From the NCBI RefSeq assembly GCF_003086295.3, contig NC_092046.1:107363363-107427362 (forward strand): a stretch of DNA of 64,000 nt. The letters are read 5' to 3'. The notes under the pieces are model-generated. The model was not told the DNA's origin and made no database searches. It saw nothing but the letters and a program-made list of their open reading frames with translations. Each line of letters starts with the position of its first letter. Positions within the stretch are counted from its first letter, which is position 1. Both the position numbers and the translations under genes were made by a program. Positions 32,363-42,859 of this stretch are shown in pieces. This stretch comes from Arachis hypogaea (lineage: Eukaryota; Streptophyta; Magnoliopsida; Fabales; Fabaceae).

Positions 32363-35284
32363 GAATTAAAACCCCTTCCTCCACACCTCAAATATGCTTA
32401 CCTTGAGGACAAACAGAAATTCCCAGTTATCATTGCAAGGGAACTCACTTCTCAACAAGAAGAACAACTACTCAGAGTGCTGAGAAAACATAAGAAAGCA
32501 ATTGGATGGAGCTTGGCGGATATAGTAGGCATTAGCCCTCAAGTTTGTGAACACAGAATATTCTTAGAAGAAGGAGCAAATCCTGTCCGTCAACCTCAAA
32601 GAAGATTGAATCCCACCATCTTAGAAGTTGTCAAGAAAGAAGTGACCAGGCTACTTGAAGCAGATATCATTTACCCCATCTCAGATAGCGAATGGGTCAG
32701 TCCAGTACAAGTGGTGCCTAAGAAGTCTGGAGTCACAACGGTAAGAAATGAGCATGGAGATCTCCTGACAACTAGAGTGCAGAATTCATGGAGAGTTTGC
32801 ATTGACTATGGGCGTCTCAACCAAGCTACCCGCAAGGATCACTACCCCTTGCCATTCATTGATCAGATGCTTGATTGCCTATCAGGTAAATCCCATTATT
32901 ATTTTTTAGATGGTTATACAGGATATTTTCAGATTCATATAGCTCTTGAAGATCAGGAAAAGACTACTTTTACATGTCTCTTTGGAACATATGCTTATAA
33001 GAGAATGCCTTTTGGTTTATGCAATGCACCAGCCACTTTCCAAAGATGCATGATGAGTCTTTTCTCTGATCTCATTGAGAACTGTATGGAAGTTTTTATA
33101 GATGATTTTAGTATATATGGTGATTTATTAAGCCTTTTCTTGGATAGTTTATCTAAAGTATTAGACAGGTGTATCAGTACCAACCTTGTATTAAATTTTG
33201 AAAAATGTCACTTTATGGTAAAACAAGGAATTGTACTAGGACATGTTGTGTCTAATACTGGCATTTCTGTAGATCCAGCAAAGGTGGATGTTATTTCTAG
33301 TTTACCTTACCCCTCCTCCGTGAGGGAAGTTCGTTCATTCCTTGGCCATGCAGGTTTTTACAGGAGATTTATTGAGGACTTCAGTAAGGTAGCACTGCCT
33401 TTATCCAGATTACTGCAGAAGGATATTGAGTTCGAGTTCAATGAGAGCTGTATGCAAGCGTTTGATAAGCTGAAGATTGCTCTGACTCAAGCTCCAATCG
33501 TGAGAGGACCAGACTGGAGCCAGCCATTTGAAATTATGTGTGATGCCTCCAACCATGCAGTAGGAGTGGCGCTGGCTCAGCGCGATGGTAAGGATCCTTT
33601 TGTAATCGCCTATGCATCTAAGACTTTAGACGCTGCTCAATCTAATTACACTACTATTGAAAAAGAGCTTCTAGCTATTATTTTTGCTCTGGATAAATTT
33701 CGAGCCTATTTACTTGGTACTAAGGTAGTAGTGTACTCAGACCATGCAGCTCTAAAATATTTATTAGCTAAAAAGGAGTCCAAACCAAGGCTAATACGTT
33801 GGATACTGCTGCTGCAAGAATTTAATTTAGAAATTAAGGATATGAGTGGTAACCAGAATTTAGTGGCAGATCACTTGAGTCGCCTTGAGCACATTAAGGA
33901 TGACTCCACTCCTATAAATGATAATTTCCCATTTGATAGCTTACAAGCAGTATCTGAAGTAGTTCCTTGGTATGCACCTGTAGCTAATTATCTAGTTAGC
34001 CACACTTTTCCTCCAAACTTTACTAAGCATCAAAGAAACAAGCTGAAAAGCGAGTCTAAATATTATATATGAGATGATCCATATTTATGGAGATGTGGTG
34101 CCGACCAAGTAATTAGACGGTGTGTGCCTCAATCAGAATTCCAGTCCATTTTAGAGACTTGCCACTCATCTGAGAGTGGAGGACATTTTGGCCCTCAAAG
34201 AACAGCTAGAAAAATTCTAGACTGTGGATTCTAGTGGCCTACTCTTTTTAAAGACGTTGCTGAATTTTGTAAATCTTGTTTTCCATGCCAAAGGTTTGGT
34301 AATATATCCAAGAGGGACGAGATACCTCAACAGAATATGCTTTTATGTGAAATTTTTGACGTTTGGGGCATTGACTTCATGGGTCCATTTCCAAATTCTA
34401 ATGGTTACATTTATATATTGTTAGCTGTAGACTATGTTTCTAAATGGGTGGAAGCAATTCCTACCCGTACTGATGATGCTAATACTGTCGTTTCCTTTGT
34501 TAGAAACCATATTATTTGCCGTTTTAGATCACCACGAGCAATCGTGAGCAATCAAGGAACCCACTTTTATAACAGGAGACTAACAGGATTACTGAAGAAG
34601 CATGGGATAGTTCACAAGGTAGCAACAGCTTACCATCCCCAGACTAATGGGCAAGTAGAAGTCTCTAACAGAGAAATCAAGCGTATTCTAGAGAAGATAG
34701 TAAAACCTCATAGGAAGGATTGGAGTGCCAGGTTACAAGATGCACTCTGGGCATAAAGAACAGCGTACAAGACACCCATTGGGATGAGCCCCTTCTGCTT
34801 GGTATACGAAAAGGCTTGCCACCTTCCAGTGGAGGTGGAACACAAGGCTTTCTGGGCTGTGAGGGAGTGCAATATGAATCTTGAGAAAGCTGGTGCTGAA
34901 AGAAAGCTGCAACTAGCAGAACTAGAAAACCTTCGCCTAGAAGCATATGACAACTCCAGGCGTTACAAGGAGAAAATGAAGGCTGTCTATGACAAACACA
35001 TTAAAATGAGAGAATTCAAACCAGGGTAGTTAGTCTTTCTATATAACTCCAGACAGAGGCTTATGCCAGGAAAACTGAGATCAAGATGGGAAGGCCCCTA
35101 CAGAGTAGAAAAGGCAGAGCCATACGGAGTTTTCCACCTGCGTCATCCTACTAGCTCCAAATTTCTGAAAGTCAATGGACATCGCCTGAAGCTTTATCAT
35201 GGTGAAAAGATGAAGGATCACAAAGAACTAGAGGTTTTTCTCTTGAGCAAAGTGCTAGGTGGAAGACAACCCACCATGGTATGA
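32363..35284 (+). pseudogene. Element F pol: RT, RNase H, integrase; several stops
   Basis: One continuous frame apart from point stops at 34070, 34232, 34754 and 35027. [27 protein letters not shown], catalytic FIDDFSIYG (Asp-Asp codons 33101-33106) and [11 protein letters not shown]. RNase [19 protein letters not shown] and [11 protein letters not shown]. Integrase: an HHCC finger beginning [11 protein letters not shown] with SCFPCQ, first Asp in GIDFMGPFP, and Glu in [10 protein letters not shown]. The second catalytic Asp is Asn (SNQGTHF, codon AAT at 34550-34552). The C-terminal part has [15 protein letters not shown]. The enzymes would copy element RNA into cDNA and insert it in the genome. 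It ends near 35284, overlapping the conserved hairpin. Confidence 0.95.
35258..35275 (+). promoter_or_regulatory. Conserved post-pol hairpin (F copy)
   Basis: GGTGGAAGACAACCCACC; the stem is GGTGG/CCACC with one pair lost compared with J. AGTGCTA precedes it as in J. Confidence 0.5.
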
Positions 35285-36819
35285 GAGTTCCGTTTCAGTC
35301 TTAGCTTTATTTTCACTTTATTTTATTTTTATGATGTCAATGACTCTTCTCATCATCCCTGCATATAGCTGCATATAGTTTGCATTAGCATTCTGCATAT
35401 CTTAATATAAAAAAAAAACATGCACGCGACGCGTAAGCATCGCCGACACGTCCGCGTCGCAAGTGCGTTAGGAAGAAAAGAAATTTGAACAGAAAGTCAC
35501 GCGAATGCGTGGCTGGAGGCATGCCTTAGGAACAAACATGCCCACGCGACCGCGTCACCCACGCGGTCGCGTCATCTGGAAAATAAGCCTCCCACGCGTC
35601 CGCGTCACCCACGCGAACGCGTGCCCCAAAAATTCGGCGTAAAAGAGGTGTGTGGCAGTAAGTTGTGATGGAGCTGAGCTGGAATGATGCTGCAAGCACC
35701 AGCCCCATCATGCGACCACGTGCCCCGCACGGCCGCGCCGTTTTCAAAATATAGCCATCCACACAATCGCGTCGTCACCCACGCGATCGCATCACCCCAA
35801 ATTTTTGGCAAAATGGGTTTGAAACAGAGAGTTGCGCGAACGCATGGCTGCCCTCGTGCCATTCGCATAAATCAAGTCACGCGGCCGCGTGACCTACGCG
35901 TCCGCGTGACCTACGCGTCCGCGTCACTTAACATAAATCACACACCACTCGACCGCGTGACCCGCACGTCCGCATCACATACGGTGCACAGCTTATCCGG
36001 ATCAGCCAAAATATCTTATCTTTTCTTTTCAAAATCCTAATTTTTCTTATCCCTTCTTACTTCCTTCATCACTCTTCTTCTTTCTTTATTCTTTCTCTCT
36101 TTTTACTTTCTCCCTCTTTCATTTTCACCTCCATTATCAAGGTTCTTTTCTTCCTCCTTCTTTACTTCTTCATTATTATTCTTTTTCTTTTATTCATGTT
36201 TTCTTATTTATTTTTCTTTTTATCTTCATTATCTATATTTTCTTTTCCTTCTTTTTATTCCTTTAAATTGGTGTTGAAAATTTATTTGGGTCATTATTTA
36301 TTTCTATATTTTGCTTGTGGATTATTATGGAATTGTTTGACAATTAATATTACCTTTTAAAGGGTTGCTTGCATGTTCTATCTTATTTTTTCAACAACAT
36401 ATTTACCATGCATGCTAAGTGTTTGTGAAAAAGCCCGTATGGCATTGTGCTTTATTCTAAATTACTCAACTCTACTCCTTTAATGCATGTTTTTCACAAA
36501 ACTCCTTTTATATTTTATTGATTAAATATAATTGTCAATACAAACAGATTATTAGTTTGAAAGGCTTGGTAATCTAACTTGGACATTGAATGCTTGATCT
36601 ATGCTACGCATGCCTTTGCCAGCATGCCAATAAACATCTTGCATTTAATTGCCATCACATGCACTTGCTTTATCACCTTTGATGAACTTTTCACCTGTAG
36701 TCTAGACCATGTGTTAACAACATCCTTCTTTACCGTCCATTGATTATCATCCTTAATGTTCGCTCCCTTGCTCGAAACCTTGAAGTTTTAAAAGTTACTT
36801 TCTTTTTTCCCTTTTCACG
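35285..36819 (+). other. pol-ORF3 spacer of F with CpG-rich array and pyrimidine tract
   Basis: No coding. 35423-35978 is an array of ACGCG..CGCGT words (next entry). At 36040-36270 a C/T-rich tract follows, and a second one directly before the ORF3 ATG. This arrangement could serve as a splice acceptor region or a leader for a separate ORF3 transcript; that is inference. Confidence 0.6.
35423..35978. repeat. ACGCGNCCGCGT array between pol and ORF3 of F
   Basis: Around twenty words such as CACGCGACCGCGTCACCCA, CACGCGGTCGCGTCA and TACGCGTCCGCGTGAC in about 550 bp. The word class is the same as in the U3 of this element. J has the equivalent block at 51930-52463. Confidence 0.85.
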
Positions 36820-38085
36820 ATGGCCACCAAGAAAGGTAAAGAGAAAGCTACTCCCAAACCACCAGCAAGGAGAGGAACAAAAAGAGCATTAGTGGGAGAA
36901 CCATCTTCAACAGCGGTGAAACCCTCAACAAAGCGAATCAAGAGAATCACCAAGGTCGATGAAAAAGAAAAAGCCTTCCCAGCAAAGGACACTGCGCGGT
37001 TCACTAACCGCTACTGTGAGCAGATGTTCCCCATCCTGGCAGCAAGGAACTATAACAATGAGTACCTTCTCATCCTCCCAACCCGCATTGCTGAAATTGT
37101 TGAGCCCCACATTGAGCAAAAACACTGGGAATTCCTACGGAGACAGCCACGGCAGGTTAATCTTTCATGGGTAGTAGAGTTCTACTCAAATTTTCACATG
37201 CCAACCATGCAGTCTGTCTATGTACGTCAGAAGCAAGTTCCCATAACTGAAGAGGCCATTCAACAAGCCTTATATCTTCCCCCTGCTCCAAAAGGATTGA
37301 ACGCATTCCAAGAAGCCTCATTTAAGCGCAAGACATACCAATTTGATTGGGACGCTGTTCTCAGAGTTATCACACAACCTGGCAGCCTATGGATCTACGG
37401 ATACCATCGTTCCCGACCTAAGGGCATATCGGCTTCAGCACTTACTTTGGAAGCTCGGGTATGGGCACAGATCATGTCCCATTACATCTTTCCGAGCACT
37501 CACGAGTCCTCCTTCACTGCAGACAAGGCTGTTTTACTTTGGTGTATCTTTACAGACCAGCACCTCAACTTACCAAGACACATTAGGAATGGTATAGGAC
37601 ACGTACAAATTACGGGCAACTTATCTTTCCCCACCTTGATTTCAGATCTAGTCTCAGCAGCCGGAGTCTCTTATAGAGCTAGGGATACCAAAGTCATGCT
37701 TTCACGAGATGATCAATACGTCCCTAACGGGAAGTATATCAGACCTCCAGCAACAACTATTAACCAGAGCACAGAACCAGCAGAAGATACCCCTCCTTCT
37801 TCCACACCACAAGCACCTTCAACAAATCAACTGCTCAACCAGATACTTGAGAGGCTAGACCGGATTGAACGGAAAGAAAAGCAAAGAGAGTGCCGTAACA
37901 AGCACAGATTTACATACCTCAAGGAGCTGATTGTTGGAAGCCAACCATCTAGAGAAGACCCAGACACCTCAGACTCCACTTCATTTACCAGCACAGGGAG
38001 CCATGACGGTCTCGATGGTGGAGATACTGCTACCAGCCCCCCTTTGTTCCTAACAGATGGCACCGAAGACGGTGCAAAGCCTTAA
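36820..38085 (+). CDS. Element F ORF3, intact 421-residue protein
   Basis: Uninterrupted frame; ATG at 36820 has a good context (cacgATGGCC) and J has the same start (MATKKGKEK). The N-terminus is Lys/Arg/Pro-rich and NLS-like (residues 1-55). The globular middle has RFTNRYCEQMFPILA, LSWVVEFYSNFHMP, VYVRQKQVPITEEAIQQALYL, QFDWDAVLRVIT and a segment ending FTDQHLNLPRHI. A short coiled coil (LLNQILERLDRIERKEK) precedes an acidic Ser/Thr/Asp-rich C-terminus. It resembles, from memory, proteins labelled putative plant transposon protein, and is distantly like D/E ORF2. No signal peptide or obvious membrane segment, which argues against a classical envelope protein. Intact despite decayed gag-pol. 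Function unknown. Confidence 0.85.
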   Translation: MATKKGKEKATPKPPARRGTKRALVGEPSSTAVKPSTKRIKRITKVDEKEKAFPAKDTARFTNRYCEQMFPILAARNYNNEYLLILPTRIAEIVEPHIEQKHWEFLRRQPRQVNLSWVVEFYSNFHMPTMQSVYVRQKQVPITEEAIQQALYLPPAPKGLNAFQEASFKRKTYQFDWDAVLRVITQPGSLWIYGYHRSRPKGISASALTLEARVWAQIMSHYIFPSTHESSFTADKAVLLWCIFTDQHLNLPRHIRNGIGHVQITGNLSFPTLISDLVSAAGVSYRARDTKVMLSRDDQYVPNGKYIRPPATTINQSTEPAEDTPPSSTPQAPSTNQLLNQILERLDRIERKEKQRECRNKHRFTYLKELIVGSQPSREDPDTSDSTSFTSTGSHDGLDGGDTATSPPLFLTDGTEDGAKP

Positions 38086-39583
38086 GTGTGGGGAGGTCGG
38101 TCAGTACCTGACTTTCGGAGGTAATTTCTTTTCCTTAAAACACCAATAAAATAGGATATTTAGTTAATTTTTCTTTTGTTTATGATAGAATAGATTGCAT
38201 AGTAATAAGTTAATTGCATGCATGTTCTACTTGATTGAAAAATAATACGTTTCTTTTTAAGACCATATTTTTGAAAATTTTCACTAATTTAAAATAAATC
38301 TTTTGTGTTAAACTTGTTAGAAGTTGTGTTTGGAACATAGTTTAAAAAGCTAAGAACACACAACCGTGAGACTTTGAGCTTAATTACATGGTTACATTAT
38401 TTAACCATAAATATTTTATTCTTGTGTGTTCACTTCTCTATGATTGTAATCTTTATTTTGTTTCATCCTATATGTCCAATGCTTAATGTATTTATATGCA
38501 TGCATATGATTGAGGCCATTAATTGTTTAGCTCACTTATCCCAAATAAGCCTACCCTTTTAAATTACCTTTGTTAGCCACTTTGAGCCTTTTTATCCCAT
38601 TTGTTCTATATTATACCACATTACTAGCCTTAAGCGGAAAAACAATTAAATATCCCAATTGAATATTTGGTTAGTTTAAGATAGGAATTGTGTGTTAATT
38701 GAGTATGGGAGAATTTTGGGAACATGGGTTAATAAGGGAACGTGTCATGATAAAATAATAGAAATTTGGGTACCTACTCATGTAAAAACTAGAAAAAAAT
38801 TAAAAATCCATGTGCATTGATAAGCTATGTTTATTTCCTTAGTTCTAAAAAAAATAAATAAAAAAATAAAATAAAAAAATCCAAAAATATTTATTTAAAT
38901 AAATAAGGGGACAAAATTACCCCAATTCTAAATTAAGTTAAGTTCAAAAAGATCAATGCATATGTGATGCAAGTTAAGAGAAAAGTTGATACATGAGTAT
39001 GTGAAATAGGCAAAAGTGGAAAAATTATGGGTAGCTAGGCGTGATTCTAAAGTTATATAGAGTGCATATATGTTAGGTGAGAAGCTTAGGTTACCTAAAG
39101 ATTCAATTTATAACTCACTTAGCCATATATATACATCCTTATCCCTACCTTAGCCCCATTACAACCCTGAAAAAATCTCTTGATATTTGCACTGGTACAT
39201 TAATTATTGTTGATTGATTAGGTGAAGAACAAAGTTTAGAAAGCATGATTAGAGAAGAGTAGAGTGATTAACCTATACACTTGAGAGACTAGAGTGCATA
39301 TACACCATCAGTGAGGGTTCAATGCTTAATTCTATGTTTCCTACTTTCATGAGCTATCTTCTTACAATGTTACCTGTTTTTACTATATAAATTGAATTAG
39401 TGGAATTTGATCTACGTTTGTCTTGAAGAGCTTATTATTTTTAACCAAGCAGACAAGAATCATATAGTTTCATTCATATATATAGGTTGCATTGCATTGC
39501 ATGAGTCTTACATTTCCCTATTCATTTATATTATCTCCTTTAACTAAGCATGAGGACATGCTAATGTTTAAGTGTAGGGAGGT
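38086..39583 (+). other. 3' noncoding region of F, with repeated PPT-like motif
   Basis: AAGTGTGGGGAGGT follows the ORF3 stop directly (38086-38099), a weaker relative GAGTATGGGAGAAT lies near 38701, and AAGTGTAGGGAGGT at 39570-39583 abuts the 3' LTR and is the likely true PPT. The rest is AT-rich without ORFs. Confidence 0.65.
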
Positions 39584-41100
39584 TGATAAACCATTATTTT
39601 ATGATTTATATTGAGTTTAATTGAGTGGTTTTATCAGGTCTTTACCTACTTATTCATATGATTAGCATGATATTACAATTCCTTCCCAAAATTACCCCAT
39701 GGTTGAAAACTTGCCTACTAGAGATCTTTTAACTCTGTATTTTAATCCTCCTCTATACCATTCGATGCCGTTATCCGTGTGTTAAGTGTTTCAGACTTCA
39801 TAGGGCAGGAATGGCTTAGAAAATGGAGAGGAAGTTTGCAAAAATGGAAGAAACACAAGAAACTAAGGAGATGACCAGCGAACAATGATGCGAGCGCATG
39901 GCTCACGCGAACGCGCGAAATGGAAAAATCACAGCGACGCAGACGCGTGCCTGATGCAAACGCAAGGATTGGAATCCGCACGAAAGACGCGAACGCGTGG
40001 ACGATGCGAACGCGTGACAAGGAAAATTGCTGAATAACGTGAACGCGTGGACGACGCGTATGCGTGACCTGCGCGATATGCAGAAATAACAGAATACACT
40101 GGGGGCGATTTTGGACCGCGTTTCGACCTAGTTTTCGGCCCAGAAACAGAGACTAAAGCTAGGGAACATGCAGAGACTCATCACACATCCACACACATTC
40201 AGATTCATTGATATTAGGATTACTCTTAGTTTTTAGATCTAAATCTAGATTTGCATTACATTCATAGTTTATGCTTTTGCTTAGATTTTGGATGCTGAGA
40301 GTCATTACCTCCGTTGAAGACATTACTTTAGTTTGTTTCCTTATTCCTCTAGTTTTATTCATTGCTCATTGACTCTATTTAATTAAGTATGTTACATTTT
40401 GAATTTATCAATATCTAGAGTTATTTTTATTTTTAATAAATTTTGATTCTCTATTTAATTTTAATTAATTATGCCTTCTTATATTTTTATGATTATTAAT
40501 TTTATGTCAATAGAGTAGATTCTCTACTTGACATGGGGGTTGATTAAGAGGAGACACTTGAGTTGGAATGCTCAAGTTCCTAGTTAAATTGGATGTTGAT
40601 GGCTAATTCTGTACCTGCTAACACTGGACCTTCCTAAGGGAGAGGACTAGGATTTGCGGGTAAGAGTTAGTTCAATCACTATACTTTCCTTTATTCAGTA
40701 AGGGTTAACCAAGTGAGAACAACAACCTCTTTAAACTACACTTGAGAAGATTCCAACAAGGATAGGACTTCCACTCAATTATTCCCCCAGTGAAGGCCTT
40801 TTATTTAGAATATCCATAATTATTCTTAGTGTATTTTTATTGCTTTAATTTACAATTACTTTTAATTACTCATAATCCAACTCAAACTTTCTGGAATTTT
40901 TCTGATTAATAAACTAGCACTCTTTCTTGCAACTCGTTGGGAGACGACCTGGGACTCATACTCCCAGTATTTTTATTTCTAAAATTTGTGACAACCCTTT
41001 TTTAAATTGGTGAGGCAGATCTTAGCCGGTTAAGAACTATACGTGCAACGCTATTCTCTTATTCGGAATCTCTTAATTGGTTAACTTCTGCCACACATCA
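39584..41100 (+). repeat. Element F 3' LTR
   Basis: 1517 bp, TGATAAACCATTATTTTA... to ...CCACACATCA, colinear with the 5' LTR. The word array is at 39889-40078. The duplication cttct follows. Confidence 0.95.
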
Positions 41101-41105
41101 CTTCT

Positions 41106-41884
41106 TCTTTTCATTCTCTTTGATTTGCTTGAAAGCTTTCGATCTTCATTCAATTGAACAATTGTCTCAGAAGAGAAATTGTTCATAATTGGATTTTCTT
41201 GGAACCTTCGAAAAGGAATGAGGCGATCATGCTAGAAATACTTTCTCATGTTGGACTAGATTGGGGGTTGGACGGATATAATGACATATAATTCTCCCGA
41301 TACTTTGATCTAGAAGAACATGTGGTATAATCAGTGATCGCACTTCATCTCTTCCCATGAGCAATTATCAAAGAATTTGCAATTGTTCAAGCTTAGAGAG
41401 ATTAAATTGCCAAGGAATTGGGATTTAATCACCTAAGATTGCCAAGAGATAAATGATTTGCATGGATTGAGGAAGAGATGAGAATGAACTTGATCCGGAG
41501 AATGCAACATCTCCTGAACCCAATGAGCTTCCCCATTCTTATCTTCCCATTCTCTATATTCTATTGTTTTCTTTGATGTTCATCATCCTCATTCCCATTT
41601 ACTTTTCTGCAATTTACTTTTTGTGATTTACTTTTCACAATTTACATTCAGTTGTTTACTTTTTCGTCATTTACATTTCTTGCTATTTATATTTTCCGCC
41701 ATTTAATTTCTGTAATTCTCAATTCAATTATGTTTAGTTCAAATAGACCATTCCTCTTATTAAAGTTGCTCATCCAATCAATCCCTGTGGGATTCGACCT
41801 TACTCTATTGTGATTTTTTACTTGATGACAAATTCGGTATACTTATCGAAGGGAATTTGTTGAGAAACAAATTTCCCATTATCA
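41106..41884 (+). repeat. Element D 3' LTR, right part
   Basis: It continues from 28036 (TGCTTGAAAGCTTTCGATC... as in E at 59030) to ...CCCATTATCA. The U5 has GGGATTCGACCTTACTC and TTTACTTGATGAC. The sequence of G follows immediately, so D is inserted in G. Confidence 0.9.
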
Positions 41885-42859
41885 GATGGCACTAACTGCA
41901 TGATCGTTGGCATCACACATTAGTTCGAATGGTAGGTCCCATTTGGGTGCTGAGATGATAGGTGTAGAGATAAGCTTTGCCTTTATAGTTTCAAAGGCAT
42001 GCAGGCAATCCTTGTCAAAGACAAAAGGAGTGTCCGTGGCTAGGAGATTGCACAAGGGTTTTGCAATTTTGGAGAAATCCTTTATAAACCTCCTGTAAAA
42101 ACTTGCATGTCCCAAGAAACTTCTGATTACTTTAACATTAGTAGGTGGTGGTAATCATTCAATTACTTCCACCTTGCCTTGATCCAATTCTATTCCCTTG
42201 TTTGAAATCCGATGATCAAGAACAATTCCTTCAGTGACCATGAAGTGGCATTTTTTTCCAGTTTAAAACTAAGTTAGTTTCTTGGCATCGTTTCAGAACT
42301 AGGGCCAGGTGATTGAGGCAGGAGTCAAATAAATCCCCAAAGACAGAGAAATCATCCATGAATACTTTAAAGAATTTCTCAACCATGTCTGAGAAAATGG
42401 AGAGCATACACCTCTTAAAGGTGGCAGGTGGGTTCAAAGGTCGAATGGCATTCTCCTGTAAGCAAACACCCCATATGGGCATGTGAATGCTATTTTCTCT
42501 TGATCCTAAGGATCTACAGCAATTTGATTGTAACCTGAATATCCATAAAGGAAATAGTAAAACGCATTCCCAGCTAGTCTTTTCAGCATCTGATCGATGA
42601 ATGGTAAAGGAAAATGATCATTTCTGGTGGCGTTATTGAGTCTTCTATAATCAATGCACATACGCCAGCCAGTCACTGTCCGTGTAGGGATCAGTTCGTT
42701 CTTTTCATTGTGGATTACTTTCATCCCTCCTTTCTTGGGGACAACCTGGACAAGGCTTACCCAGGGGCTATCAGAGATGGGATAGATAATCCCTGCCTCC
42801 CACAGTTTAGTGACTTCTTTCTGCACGACTTCCTTCATGGCTGGTGATAGGTTAGGATT
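41885..42859 (-). pseudogene. Element G pol fragment: RT and start of RNase H
   Basis: Minus-strand Athila-type pol. RT begins at 42838 or slightly upstream (LSPAMKEVVQKEVTKLW), with [32 protein letters not shown] and [11 protein letters not shown] stop near 42506 and frame changes follow, then catalytic FMDDFSVFGDLFDSCL, TNLVLNWKK, GHASFYRRFIKDFSK and the RNase H start ELMCDANDHAVSA. The FMDD and VFG forms differ from FIDD in F, so G is a separate lineage. D cuts it on one side (41884) and I on the other (42860); the remaining parts lie outside the window. This is the oldest layer visible. Confidence 0.9.

Larger units (their letters stand above)
28037..41100 (+). mobile_element. Element F: full-length gag-pro-pol-ORF3 LTR retrotransposon
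   Basis: 13,064 bp with matching LTRs (28037-29554 and 39584-41100), perfect target duplications cttct (28032-28036 and 41101-41105), a tRNA-Asp PBS, gag with zinc knuckle, protease, RT, RNase H, integrase, an intact ORF3 and a PPT. Structure complete, coding potential of gag-pol lost. Inserted in the 3' LTR of D. Confidence 0.96.

Noticed and set aside
36820..38085. Intact 421-codon frame as a possible host gene
   Set aside because: It lies inside element F between pol and the 3' LTR, and J has the homologous frame at the same place, so it is an element gene.
36820..38085. ORF3 as a classical envelope protein
   Set aside because: No signal peptide, no transmembrane helix and a basic NLS-like start, although the genomic position is that of Athila env-like genes.
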